Shown in pieces: positions 1 through 13,252 of a DNA stretch of 58,940 nucleotides. Source of the stretch: Cryptococcus deneoformans JEC21 (taxonomy: Eukaryota; Basidiomycota; Tremellomycetes; Tremellales; Cryptococcaceae); the NCBI RefSeq assembly GCF_000091045.1, contig NC_006679.1, positions 22,501-81,440 of the forward strand. Reading direction: 5' to 3'. Numbering within the stretch: position 1 is the stretch's first letter; each line of letters starts with the position of its first letter. The notes under the pieces were generated by a model that had not been told where the DNA came from, searched no databases, and saw only the letters and a program-made list of their open reading frames with translations. Made by a program: the position numbers and the translations under genes.

Positions 1-2211
1 TCCGACGAGGATAATTGGAGAGCTAGGCCTGCAAAGGTGGAGAAGAATGGAAAAACGGAAGAGTCTGCTAGCATTACTCAAGCGCAGCCTCAGCCTCAGC
101 GACAACTTGCCCCTCCTCCTTCAATAAACATTTGGGATCTCCGAAAAAAGATGTCTGTCCCTGCTTTATTCTCTCCAACCAGTGCCAGCTCCACAGCTAC
201 GGTCATCCCACCAAAGGGCGACAAAGAGAGAAGTTTAACAAATGGCATGCTCAAGGAGGAAGGTTCCGCTACAGGGAAAAGCCTGTCAAAGAAAAAGTCT
301 GCGGCGGCTGCGGCGGCTGTGGGTACTCCGTCGGTACCTCCATCGATCCATGATGCCACTTTATGGCCAGACATTACACAAGCCGCAGAGGTTGCCAAGG
401 CTGGGGAGGACAAAAAAGCTAAGGAGAGATTGAACAGTGAGAGTGCCAGTGTTACGGAGGAGAGCACCATTGGGACCGGTAGTAAGTTTTCTATTCGCCT
501 TGTGGTGCCCATGGTCAAAGTACTAAAGTTTCTATCAGAAAAACCCAAGTGGACGCCTATACCTGCACACAAACTTTTGGCCGCTGCTGACCGTGCAGCT
601 GAGCAATCCCGTAAACAGAATCGAATGGAGGCGAAAAAACGAGCATCAGCTCGTGAAGGTGGAGAATCCGGGCCTACAGGGTCAGGTGCGCCGGGGAAAG
701 GTAATAAAACTAGGAAGGGTATGCAGGCTGCCGAGGGAAAGAAGGCTAAGAAGGAAGGAGCGCAGCAGAAGGAGGGACATGCGTCAAGTAAGGCTGGTGA
801 TGCAATTGGTGCGGGTACAGGGAAGGCAAATGGGGATGTGAAGGAAACCAAAGAAGCAGACGTTCGCTCAACATCTCAACAGGAATCATCATCCCATCGT
901 TCCGGACCCTCCATTTCTGCCTCCGCCAACGCGGAAAATGATTCTAGCTTACACGCACGGACCAAATCAACACCAAATGCCACCACCACCCCTCTCCCGC
1001 CCCATGCATTCAACCTTGCTTCCAGTTCGCATCTTTCCAGATCCATAAGAGGTAGAGGAGAAGGTCGAGGATCGTTTGGTGGGGGGCGAGCAAGAGGTGG
1101 CTTCAGGAGTAGTGGCGCATTGGGGCCCAAGGGACAGCTTGGGCATGGACATGGGCATGTGCATGGACATGGACAAGGACAAGGCCTTGGATACGGTTAC
1201 GGATCACCACCCTTGGGGGTGGCCGGTCTGCCTGTTGAGGGTATCGTCTATGCTTCCATAAATCCTGGTGTCGGTGCCGGCTCTACTCCCAATTTGTATC
1301 AACGAGGTTTCGGTATGGGTTTCCAGCCCTTCTACCCTGCTGCCACCGCTGCGGCTTCGGCTGGTGGGGGGGGGCCGACGGGCACAGCGGCTGGGGATGC
1401 GGCAGGAGTGTACGACCCGGCGGCGGCTGTTTATGGAAATATGGGCATGTACAAGAGCGCGTCTATGCCTCCTCCGCCTATGCCTCAGACAGTTGTACCT
1501 AATCTTGATCCTTTGAGATTCTACGTCCTCGGTCAGGTAAGTTTCTCTTCCTTTGACTTTTTCTCGAGAGAAGAATGAGGCGGATCACTGATGGTGTTGT
1601 GATTAGGTGGAGTACTACTTTAGCATGCAGAACCTCGCCATGGACTTCTTCCTTCGTCAACAAGTGAGTACTCTTCTCCGCGTACAAAAATGGGAAGTTG
1701 CGAAGAAGCAATCTCTGACATTATTGTCTCCTAGATGGACTCTGAGGGCTGGATCGACATTGCCATGATCGCCTCATTCAACCGTATAAAATCGCTTACC
1801 CCCGAAACCTCCGTTGTCCGCGAATGTATGACCCTCTCCAACTACCTCGAAGTCCGAGAAGATAAGGTCCGTCTGAGTGGTGCCGAATCTCATCGATGGG
1901 TATTACCAGATGCGCCGCCCAGCAAATTTGGGCCGGACCCAAGGTCGCCCTCTTTAGCGGAAGGGGCTGAATCGTCGGAAGAGAGGGACGGGACTGCTAG
2001 TGGGTCTCAATCCGGCCTTGTGACTGTTGGGGAAGAAGGGGCGCAAGGATTACAAGCGTCGCCTAGAAGGATGTTTGGAGCGCAGGATGTGAAGGATGCT
2101 TTGATGAAGAGTTCGGCGTTGAGTACTGTTAACGGGGAGATTAAGGAGAAGGAAGAAGTGAAGGCGTTGGCGAACGAGAGCGAGGAGACAGAGAAGGATG
2201 AGCAGCAATAG
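1..2211 (+). CDS. La-motif (LARP1/Sro9-like) RNA-binding protein, 5' partial
   Basis: Exons 1-1536, 1607-1663 and 1735-2211; about 689 residues are visible. The frame is open to the window edge and no start is visible, so the N-terminus lies outside. The long first exon encodes a disordered Ser/Ala/Lys-rich region, an RGG-like stretch (GRGEGRGSFGGGRARGG) and a His/Gly run. The La-type winged helix begins at DPLRFYVLGQVEYYFS and continues through NLAMDFFLRQQMDSEGWI and ASFNRIKSLT, so it spans all three exons. Both introns are GT-AG (70 and 71 nt) and phase 0. The fungal family (Sro9/Slf1, LARP1) binds mRNA and polysomes in the cytoplasm. A further gtgag...tag stretch with a CTAAC branch-like site at 2222-2284 looks like a 3'UTR intron. 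The family call is firm; which LARP it is remains inference. Confidence 0.88.
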
Positions 2212-3048
2212 GGATGTAATGGTGAGTATTGGGAGTTGATGTGAGGCTTTGGACAGAGGAGCTAACGGACTCATGCCATGGTAGACTGGATTTAAGAAGA
2301 AATTCAAATACAGAAAAAGATACTCCTATAAACTGTATCAACACCGATTATCCTCTGTCTGACCATTTAAAAGATCGAGTGACTTTCGTATCCAACAGTC
2401 ATATTTTCAACCTTATCATTGCGCCCCTGCGTTCCGCCAATGCGGGCGCCTCTACACCCCATGCTTTCGCCCTTTGAACCACAATCATGGTTACTCTGCA
2501 TTCCCATATGGAACTTTCCCTTTTTTTATCCTTCTCTCGCATTATATCGTTTCTTTTCCTTTTTACTCAAGTTCCGGTAATCTTTCTGTGCATAACGATC
2601 CTATCACATTAACGCGGGTGGTACCAGTGTCCATTATCCGTACTACGTCTTTTCTCTATATCTGTTTGGTACGAAGTGTCAATCCTTTCCGGAGAAACTG
2701 TCGACCCCCACGTTGATTTTCTTGGTCATTCGACATTTTATCTATGTCCTTAGTTTTATTCATTTTTTATACAACTACACATCCTTTTTTCTTCGCACGG
2801 CTGGATGAACTACATTGAAAGTGTGCTGCTAATCATGAGTCTATGCGCCTCGGATCCCAGTAAAAGAGATGTTGGTCATGAAGGAGTACAATGTCCCAAG
2901 ATGAAGTGACAACCGATTTCGCAGATAAAGTCAGAACATTGAAGAGCCTGGTTGTGAGCGCTGCAATGATATACATTGTGGGAGAGGTAGTATGAGTACA
3001 ACAGTTCGAACTAAAAGCCCAAGAGCAAGCGAAGATTTGGAGCTGAAT
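2212..3048. other. Convergent intergenic region (La-protein / DIM1)
   Basis: AT- and pyrimidine-rich sequence between two stop codons. It should hold both 3' UTRs, including a probable 3'UTR intron of the upstream gene at 2222-2284. I see no coding signal or RNA gene; the small ORFs here have no family resemblance. Confidence 0.6.
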
Positions 3049-4394
<1,346 letters not shown>

Positions 4395-4859
4395 ACTCGA
4401 GAAGGTCTAAATTTCTAGAGAAAGATTTAAAGAAGAAAAAGGTAGAAAGGTTGTAGGAATTCGAAAAGGACAGCAGCAGCGAGAGAAGCAACTTTTGCAG
4501 AACGTCACGTGATCGGAGCAAAGGATCAACAAAACCAAAAAGTCAAGGCTCGACGGGATTTGAACCCGCGACCGCTAGATAAACTCCAGTTCACGACCTC
4601 GAAGTCTAGAATGCTACCACTGCAACACAAGCCCTTGACAATATTAATTGGCTTTTTGAACTACTCATATATTTCACTTCTAGTGATCCGTGCCACACCC
4701 CTTTTAAGTCCGCCCACGTGGCTTATAGGCTGGACGCGCGTCTTGGATGAGTTCGTTGTTCGCCGTCATTCACTCGATCCTTCTTTAGCTTACAACGGTT
4801 TGCCGTCTTCTTTATATTTTTCTTCCTCTTCATTACTCTCTAATCTCGCATCTACCACC
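4395..4859. promoter_or_regulatory. Divergent DIM1 / tRNA / RPN1 promoter region
   Basis: This 465-bp region lies between two opposed start codons and contains the tRNA gene. Two CACGTG E-box hexamers lie at 4506-4511 and 4715-4720. CACGTG is a known binding site for fungal bHLH factors; its use here is inference. The stretch just before the RPN1 start is pyrimidine-rich, as is common for leaders in this group. Confidence 0.35.
4545..4634 (-). tRNA. tRNA-Arg (anticodon UCG) with 18-nt intron
   Basis: Read on the minus strand, 90 nt fold as a cloverleaf. The 7-bp acceptor pairs GGGCTTG with CGAGCCT and includes two G-U pairs. The T arm is GCGGG-TTCAAAT-CCCGT. The anticodon stem CTAGA/TCTAG closes a loop with T33 and anticodon TCG at 4602-4600. 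An 18-nt insert (4598-4581) follows the base 3' to the anticodon, the canonical position for nuclear tRNA introns. The spliced length is 72 nt and CCA is not encoded. UCG reads CGA (arginine) codons. The D stem is weak (about three pairs), so the exact fold there is approximate. Confidence 0.88.
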
Positions 4860-7800
4860 ATGACCGAAGGAGAAAGACCCACTTTTGATATCGCAGTCCC
4901 CGCTAAAGATCCCGAACCCAAGGAGGACGACAAACCCAAACACACCGGTGACAAAGGCAAGGCTAGAGATGAGAGTAAAGACGAAGGGCCTGAGATGGTG
5001 CGTTTAGATGTCAGGACTAGAGTCAAGGATACGCAGATTGCTGACTAGGTGTTCGTAGAGTGAGGAAGACCTGCAGCTCAAGGCTGAGCTGGAGATGCTT
5101 GTCCAGCGATTACGGGTATGTCGCCTCTCAGCGCTGTAGCAAAGGTTCGATTGTTAACCAGCGTACAGGAACCGGACTCTGGGCTTTATCAGCCCGCTCT
5201 TGAGTCACTTAGAACATTGATCAGGACATCTACCAGTTCAATGACTTCCGTCCCCAAGCCTCTTAAGTTCTTGAGACCATTCTATGAGGAGATGGGCAAG
5301 ATTAGGGATGGATGGAGCGAAGATTTGAAGGAGCAAAGAGTAAGCGAGATTCTCTTTATATTGGTGCCCGGTCCAGGAACTTACGTATAATATACTATAA
5401 TATAGTCTCTCCTTGCTTCCATCCTTTCCGTCCTTGCTATGACCTACTCCGATACTGGCAAGCGCGAAACCCTTTACTATCGAGTTCTCTCCGGTTCCGA
5501 AGAAGCTCCTGGTCTCTGGGGACATGAATATGTACGACACCTCGCTGCTGAGCTCGGAGAAGAGTATGCCGCTACATACGCAGCTTTAGGTGAAGATGCC
5601 GACATTCCTCAACCAGACACCAAATACACGACCGACCAGCTGAGAGCCCTCTCGATCGAGCTTGTTGAATTCTTTTTGAAGCACAATGCGGAAGCCGATG
5701 CGGTGGATATTTTGCTGGAAGTGGAGAACATTTCGGCCATTACGAAGTATGTGGATGACAAGACGTTCGAAAGGGTGTGCAGATATATGGTCAGGTGAGC
5801 TTGGCACTTTTTATCGCTAGTAGGAAGTGCAGGCGCTTATACGATTCATCAGCTGCGTTCCGTTGTTGGTTAACCCCGATGACAATGCTTTCCTCGAAAC
5901 TGCATCTGTTATTTATTCTAAATACGACCGTTATCCCGAAGCCCTTGCTCTTGCTGTCCGTCTTAACAGCCCGGAACTTATCCGCAAATACTACGAGGCT
6001 CCTACAAACCCGTATGTGTAACATTCTTGTCTTCGCAAGCTCATGCTGACAATTGTGTAGTGTGATGAAGAAGCAGCTCTCGTACTTCCTCGCCCGTGCT
6101 CAAATACCTCTTCATTGGGTACACACCAATGAAGACGCTGAGCCCAACGATACTATACCTACCCAACCGGAAGACGTTCTTGAGTGCCTCGGTAACGTTA
6201 AGCTTTCCACTCACTTCCGAAATTTTGGGAAGGCTGTTGGTGTTGAAGAGGCAAAGTCTGTTGATGACATCTACAAAACTCATCTCGAGCCCTCATCTCG
6301 AAACACCGCTATTCCGGACTCTGCCCGTCAAAACCTTGCCTCCACCTTTGTTAACGCCTTTGTCAACGCCGGTTTCGGTAACGACAAGCTTATGGTCAAC
6401 GCCCCGGAAGGTCAGAGTTGGATCTACAAGAACAAAGCTGAAGGTATGATGAGCGCTACGGCATCTGTTGGTTTGAGTCTTCTTTGGGACTCAGAGAGCG
6501 GTATCGACCACATTGATAAGTACTCTTACTCTGCCGAGGAACACATCAAGGCCGGCGCGTTCCTTGCTACCGGTATCGTTCATTCTGGTATTCGGTCCGA
6601 TCCCGATATCGCGTTTGCCTTGCTTGAAGAGCACGTCGACAGCCAAAGCATTCCCCTCAAAGTCAGTGCCATCAACGGCATCGCCATCGCTTACGCCGGT
6701 TCTGAGAGGCAGGATATTGCCGACAAGCTCTTGCCATACGTCCAAGATGAGTCCACATCTATGGAAGTCTCTTCTATGGCTATCCTCGCTCTTGGTTTCG
6801 TCTTTGTTGGATCTTCAAACGGTGACATTGCGAGCGAGATTTTGCAGACTTTGATGGAGAGAGAAGAGAACCAATTGGCTTCCGAGTGGACAGTGTTTGC
6901 TTGCTTGGGTTTGGGTTTGCTTTATTTATGTGAGTTGGCAACGTTGGCATCAAAAATTCGACGTCGCAATATACTGATCGCATCTTGGTACAGCCGCTCA
7001 AGAAAAGTCCGAACCTACTCTCGCCACCCTCAAAGCCATCGAGCACCCCATCGCCCAAATCGCTCAGACCATCGTCAACATTTGTGCCAACGCTGGAACC
7101 GGCAATGTCCTCAAGATCCAGGAAATGCTTTACATCTGTTCCGAGCACGCTACAGAGAAGAAGGATGAGAAGAAGGAAGACACCGCTGCTGAGGGCGAGG
7201 GTGAATCTCCTGTTGCCTCATCCGAAGTTCCTGGTGCAATCCCTGCTGCCGGACCACCCGTCCCCCCTACCGCTGCTGGTGTGCCTGGTACGGACATTGA
7301 AGGCGACGTGGATATGAGCGATGTTGCCGCCGAGGCTGGGGCGCCCGATGGTGGAGCTCAGTCTGCTGTTACCGGTGAGGAAGGCGAGAAGGAGAAAGAG
7401 GCAGAGAAGACGGCGGAGCAATTGAAGCACCAGGCTTTTGCTACGCTTGGTATTGCGTTGATTGCTATGGGCGAGGATGTTGGTGCCGAGATGGCTTTAC
7501 GGCAGTTCCAGCACTTGGTAAGTTAATACAAACGCCAGAGACATTAGAATGGATGCTGATGATCTGATTTTAGATGACCTACGGTGACCCTGTCATCCGC
7601 AAATCTGTCCCCTTGGCTTTAGGTCTCATATCCGCTTCCAACCCCCAACTCTCTATCCTCGATACCCTTTCCAAGTACTCCCACGACTCTGATCTTGACG
7701 TCGCTATCAACGCCATCTTGGCTATGGGCTTTGTCGGAGCTGGTACGAATAACGCTAGGTTGGCGCAAATGTTGAGAGGATTGGCGGTGTATTATGCGAA

Positions 7801-8521
7801 GGAGGTTGACTGCTTATTTATGGTTCGGATTGCTCAGGTTCGTTATCCATCCCCGTCCGCATCGGAGTAGAGGAGATCAAACGTGCTGATAATGTATTGT
7901 AGGGTCTTGTGCACATGGGCAAGGGTACTATTGGTATCAACCCCTTCTACAGCGACCGTCAGGTTATGAGCAAGACCGCTGTGGCTGGATTGCTGTCTGT
8001 CCTCGTGTCTTTCACCGACGCTAGAAAATGTGAGTCGCATGCGCTGCTCTAATTCTGTTTGCCGAAGCTGACCTCGTTCAGTCGTCTTGGGCAAGTACCA
8101 TTGGATGCTTTACTGGATCGTTCCCGCCATGTTCCCTCAATTCCTCATCACTCTTAACGAAGAACTCGAGGAAATTCCGGTCACTGTGCGAGTCGGACAA
8201 GCTGTCAACACCGTCGCTCAGGCAGGTACGAGGCATGGTATCAGTGGTGTACGTTCAAATTCTGTCAAAAATACATTCGCCGTCGGGGAGCTAACAAACC
8301 AAATATGCAGTTCCAAACTCATCAATCGCCAGTTCGAATTGCAACAACAGAACGAGCAGAGCTGGGAACCAACGAGTTCTTCCCTTATCAGAGCGTGTTA
8401 GAAGGCTTGGTTATCCTCAAAAAGTGAGTGTTGCCTTATTTGGGCCTTGGAACCGTTTGAGGATTATAATGTTGATTTTGAGCTTAGGAACGAGCAGTAT
8501 AACGCGGAGGACCTTCATTAA
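4860..8521 (+). CDS. RPN1: 26S proteasome regulatory particle non-ATPase subunit Rpn1 (PSMD2)
   Basis: Twelve exons: 4860-4997, 5059-5115, 5169-5339, 5406-5794, 5853-6011, 6061-6926, 6994-7517, 7574-7837, 7903-8029, 8082-8248, 8311-8423 and 8488-8521; 1002 residues (yeast Rpn1 is about 993). The start is the first ATG after a pyrimidine-rich leader. Landmarks are [45 protein letters not shown] and the proteasome/cyclosome repeat region (for example [14 protein letters not shown] and [16 protein letters not shown]). An acidic, Ala/Pro-rich insertion lies around codons 700-770. The C-terminus is [21 protein letters not shown]. Rpn1 is a scaffold in the base of the 19S particle and binds ubiquitin-like shuttle factors and the deubiquitinase Ubp6. 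All introns are short GT-AG and the frame is intact. Confidence 0.96.
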
Positions 8522-9545
8522 GTAGAGGATATCTGCAGGAGTGGAGAGGAGACTCGCTGTGGGTGCAAAAGCGAAGCAATGAAAATGTAGATGTGCCCTA
8601 CGAAGTTGATAATTGCATGGATCATGTAGACAGGAATTACGAATTGCTCCACAAGCGGACCAGAACTGAATATGCAATCCTATCATTACCCAATTATGAT
8701 GAGAAGTAGCGAAAAAATGCTCGTGCCCGTCCTGACTCCTGCGTTTGACCGCCCTGCTTCTTTGTTTGTATCAATTTTATTTTTTCTTGGCTTTGGCTTG
8801 TTTTTTTCAATGGACGCTGCACCTTCTGAGTCACTAGGTTCAGTATGTTCAAAAAGATCGACGGAGGACACGTCCTTTCCATTAGTATGCTCTTCGGCTT
8901 TTCCATCCACAGTCAACGTTTGAGTTTCATATTACTCGTATTTGTACTACTGGTTTCTATTTGCCCTAGTCTGGTCCTTTCTTCTGGGGGGCATGAGATG
9001 GGGTATGATCGATCCTGTATATTAGGAAGCATAGGAATGCGGTGGAAGTGAAAAAGACTGGTCAGTCATTATCAACTAGATTGCATTTTCGCAATACACG
9101 TGATTTAACCTTTTACAATGATGTTCATATCAAAGGGTGATGCCTGCCCACCACTTGGCATAAGACCTTTTAAGTTTCTAAGTTTCTGTTGTGCAAAAAG
9201 TAAGTTCTCCCAAGTATTGCAGTATGTATCATCCTCCAATGTAGATTGCTTCATAGTATCAGGAATTGCTGTATTTATATAAGCAATGCTCTTGCTTTGC
9301 ACTTGCCTATATACTCAGCGGCTTCCGTGTCCGTTCGACATGGATGATATCTTCTTCCAAGAATCTGCATGCTACATAGAAATACTTATACGTGCGCACA
9401 ACACAACAGAATCGTATCTTCTTTTCTTCGCATCATCACACGGCCGCGCTTCCTTCTCTTCCGCGCTTTCGTCACTTCCTTTCACCTCTGTTAATAGATT
9501 ACAACCGCACGCAATATGATCCGCCCGTCAATTGTTCGAGTAGTC
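8522..9545. other. Convergent intergenic region (RPN1 / fumarate reductase)
   Basis: About 1 kb between two stop codons, with AT-rich 3'UTR-like sequence. A minus-strand frame at 8686-8916 ends in a hydrophobic stretch, but it has no usable ATG and no upstream acceptor splice site, so I do not call it. Nothing else is seen. Confidence 0.5.
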
Positions 9546-12462
9546 TTACGACTTGATGGTTCCGATAACTACATACATTCACGTCAGTCATGAACTCGAA
9601 CTGCGTCAAAGGTAGGTTTAGAGGATTTTGAACCTACCAGTATCGGGCGCATACTTCGCAATCGCATTAGGGGGGTGGATCATATCAAACTCCCTAATCA
9701 AATCAATCACATCAACATTAAGTCTCTGTGAAATGTGAAACGGAGAAAACGCACTCAGTAGCATCCCTGCCTGCGTAGAGCATGATTGCTTTCACACCGC
9801 CAGCTATTAGAAAAGGAATTGAAATCAGCTCCAGTTTCTGATGTACCTAAGACGTTCGAGATGGGACTTACGGTGATCTTCCAAGAAACTAAGTTTGGTA
9901 AGAGAACAAGGATAAAAGAGAGGAGACATGATAACAATCAGCTGATTGTCCGACGGACGCATTAGGTGAAGGAGTTGGAAGAAAAACTTACTTGGTAACA
10001 TCCAAGACTTGACCACCGATCACCACCCAGCAATCCTTCTCAGTATTGTGCTTCGCAACCTCTTCAAGGGTATACTCCTTCTTATCGCCCTTGTCAGAAC
10101 CTTTTTTAGCGGGTGGGGTCGGAAGGGCCTCGGGTTCGATTTCTGCGGCTGTGCGGTCCCCTTTTTGACCCGGAGCGCTACTCGCTGGGACTTGGGCACC
10201 ACCAGCATCCTTCTGATTCTGGTCGCCGGTCTCATCTCCCCAAGAGAAGGATAGCTGCAAAGCCTTTGACTCTGGGTCTAGCTTAATCTTGGTCTCAACG
10301 AGATGGTTGTTGATCGTACCGAGTCGCTTGGCCGCTTTCACATTCGCATCAGTGTTGGCGAGAGAGGAAAGGAGGTACGAAGAGACGGAATCGCCTGCTA
10401 CACGACCAAACACGACGCAACCCCTGATATCATGTCAAGGTATATTAGTCGAAGGCCTGATTAAGGGAAGAAAGTAAAAAGAAACATACAGAAGACTACT
10501 CCCACCCAACCGGTTTGCTCCATGGACACCGCCTGCAAGTTCGCCACAAGCGTAGAGGCCTTCCACCTCTCCACCATTAGCATTGTGGACGGCGGCGTTG
10601 ATACCGATTTCGAGACCGCCCATGGTGTAGTGCAATACGGGGGTCATGATAGCGGCGTGGTAAGTGTCCGACATGGAAAAGTCGCCGCCAGAGAAGAACT
10701 AGTTGAGGAAGGGTTAGCTATGTCAAGAGAAAGAATAGATGGACGAACCTTTTTGCCAAATGGATCAGTACCCGGGTTCTTGGCGTATCTATTATGATCG
10801 TCGACTGCAATCATCAGTCCTGTTGCCCATTTGATAGTATCAGACCATCAACTTACAAGTCTTCTTCAAAGCCTCGGGACTACACCCAATCTCTTTTGCC
10901 AACTCTTCTCCGCTGTTGAACTTTTTCATAAGTCCCCTCCCGACGTAGTGTTTGCAGTGCCATTCAATCTCTTTGCTTGACGTGCTGTTCAGCACAAGGC
11001 GGACTGGGAACTATTGGTATCAAGGTTAGGTTCATAGGTCAAAATGCTAATATTGAGGAGAAGAAGAGAAAAACTCACCTTGTCATTCTCCCACATCTTC
11101 CCCGTCACATAATCTCTATGCTCCAACTCATCTACAAATCTCTCCCCGTCTCTATTGATCAACAAGCCTCCCACGCCTCTCAGTGCTTCCGCAGCAAGGA
11201 ACTTCACTTTTGCATCAGGGTCTTTCGGGTCCACGAGCCCGGTCGGGTGAACTTGGACTTTCTCGAGGTCGATGCCTTTGGCACCGATGAGCATGGCCAT
11301 TTTGTGGCCGTCGCCGGTGCAGTGGTCGCCGTTTGTTGTTGGCTGTACAATAGGGAGGGATGGAGGCGTCAGTGAAGCCTCCTCCAACAAGTAAAAGGTA
11401 AAGGTGAGAAACAGGAAACGTACAAGGTTGTAATATTCTGGTCGATACTGCTGGAGTAACGAGTCTGCCGTGAAATCCGCTGCGTACCCTCCTGTTGCAA
11501 GTACGACGGGGCCGTATTCAGTGTACTGTAAGACCCGTTAGCGCTGTTGATTGATCTAAACTCGAAAGAATCACATGTTTACCATCCCGCTCGTAATCGA
11601 CCCCAATAACTTTACCATCCTCTTGCAAGAGCTTGGTGACCTTGGCTTTCTTGAGAATCTTGACTCTATCAGGGTGTTGTGCTGCCATATCCTCGAGCTA
11701 GCGCAAGGCCACCATCAGCACCCAAACCTATGACACACAAAACAAAAAGGTTTACCTTTTCCATCAAAGCATAAGTAATCGTCATTCCGGGGAACTGCTG
11801 TGTACCTCTATGCGTCCTCTTCTCTGAATGACCCCCAAGTCGGGAAACCTTACTTAGATCAAGGTTGAACCGCTCGATGAGCCAATTGACTGCATCGCCG
11901 GATTTATAGGTGAGCACACGGATGAGGTCGTCTCTAGCGAGCTCTCGAGCGGATTTCTTGGTGTCTGCGAAACTGAGATACACCGTCAGCGGGAAGAATA
12001 GCGACATGGTGAACAAAGGGGATGACAGGACATACAACTTTGCAGAGGTGTCGGGGATACCGAGTGTCTTTATAAGTAGATGTGATATTAGCAGATAGAC
12101 AAAGCAGTATCTGCGAGAAGGTCCTCACTTGTTGAGCCTACATCAGTCAAAAACATCGGTCAGCGAACCCCCTTACTACCGCCACTGCATACTCAAACAA
12201 AGAGAACTCACCTGGGTATTGGCACCGTTAATACCACTCGTAGCTTTGGTCGAGTTTCCGCCCATGAAACTGTTCTTATCGAGCAGTAACTATTATCATT
12301 CACACGGAGAAGGAATCCGTATCAGTTACCCGTGTTTTCTTCCCACGACACAGCTCAACAAAGCGTAATACTTACGACATTCCCTCCTCGCTCGAGGACT
12401 GTATGGGCAGCGGAAAGACCTGAAAGGCCGCCGCCTACGATGATGACCTTCACTTTGGACAT
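9546..12462 (-). CDS. FAD-dependent fumarate reductase with C-terminal cytochrome b5 domain
   Basis: Sixteen minus-strand exons: 12462-12376, 12289-12212, 12137-12129 (9 nt), 12067-12039, 11972-11756, 11697-11575, 11525-11424, 11342-11079, 11010-10857, 10804-10749, 10698-10490, 10423-9992, 9888-9872 (17 nt), 9803-9755, 9693-9638 and 9568-9546; 634 residues. The N-terminus is an FAD dinucleotide-binding fold (VIIVGGGLSGLSAAH). The flavoprotein body shows SRLGGHSEKRTHRG, VVLATGGYAADF, DHCTGDGHKMAMLIGA, VQVHPTGLVDP and CGELAGGVHGANRLGGSSL, which are family active-site segments. A linker leads to a cytochrome b5 domain (YTLEEVAKHN, the heme motif HPGG, then a second His in MIHPP). This architecture is known in fungi and accepts electrons for fumarate to succinate conversion. 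The 17-nt exon carries FLEDH immediately before PGG. The gene shares a 362-bp divergent promoter with DPM2. Confidence 0.9.
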
Positions 12463-12824
12463 TATGATCTTGTGGTGGTATTGATAGTCAAGGAGTGAGA
12501 AAAGTACTGGGATATATATGTCTGCACAGTTGTATATGTATGTACTACAAACGGGTGGACATGCGTCTGACCAACCGGAAGGAGCCAGTTACCGCACCTC
12601 CACCTGCCCACAGTGGAAATTCCGGGAGTCGCCCAGGGGTGAATAGCCGGTGAATACGTAAACATGCATGGTTGTCGCGTGGCACTCACCTGGGCATCAA
12701 GTGGCGACCGTGGGAAATCCTCCGCAGGCCGGTCGTGTTGACGCGACGATACTCGCTCTCCTCGAGAAATCCACTCTAGAATACCTACTATTCTTCACTT
12801 CTCCACTCTCCCACACTCTCCAAA
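12463..12824. promoter_or_regulatory. Divergent promoter, fumarate reductase / DPM2
   Basis: 362 bp between opposed start codons. The left side is TATA-like (TATATATG near 12512-12522) and the right side is pyrimidine-rich before the DPM2 ATG. No other feature is seen. Confidence 0.35.
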
Positions 12825-13252
12825 ATGGTAAGCCCCTCTTTCCCATCCCTAATGAAAAGCGACCCACCATGGACTTAACCATATTTCCTCCCAGGCAACA
12901 TCAGACAAACTCCTCGGCGGAGCCATGCTCTTCATCGCTGCATTCGTCTTTGTCTACTACACAATCTGGGCTTTACTTCTCGTACGTTCCAAATTTTACC
13001 TTTCTTCACTTTCCCCTTCACCTCCCGTCCTGTCATTCTCTATATCCCTTTGGACTAACTTCACCCACAACATCACAGCCATTCCTCCCCCCAACATCTA
13101 CCATCCCCTCCTTCTTCCCTCCGCGAAGTTACGCCATCAAAATCCCACTATTCTTGTTGCTCGCCGGTATATGTGGGGTGACATTGTTTTTCGGAAGGGT
13201 CATGCTAGCAGAAGCGAGGAAGAAGAGGGTCAAGGGTGGGAAGAAGGTTTGA
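12825..13252 (+). CDS. DPM2: Dolichol-phosphate mannosyltransferase regulatory subunit Dpm2
   Basis: Three exons: 12825-12827, 12895-12981 and 13079-13252; 87 residues (family about 84-90). The first exon contains only the ATG. It is followed by a phase-0 intron (gtaagc...ccag), and the second exon starts with the family sequence ATSDKLLGGAMLF. Two membrane segments are visible, AMLFIAAFVFVYYTIWALLL and IPLFLLLAGICGVTLFFG, separated by the Pro-rich loop FLPPTSTIPSFFPPRSYA. The tail is basic (ARKKRVKGGKK), as expected for ER retention and topology. Dpm2 stabilises the catalytic subunit Dpm1 and dolichol-phosphate binding in the ER membrane, supplying mannose for N-glycans, O-mannosylation and GPI anchors. 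Confidence 0.93.

Noticed and set aside
96..851. Minus-strand 251-codon ORF opposite the La-protein
   Set aside because: Shadow of the plus-strand exon, which has clear La-motif homology downstream in its own frame.
8686..8916. Minus-strand 76-codon frame with hydrophobic end, as a tail-anchored protein
   Set aside because: It starts at a TTG; a stop lies just upstream with no acceptor between, so no start or exon border supports it.
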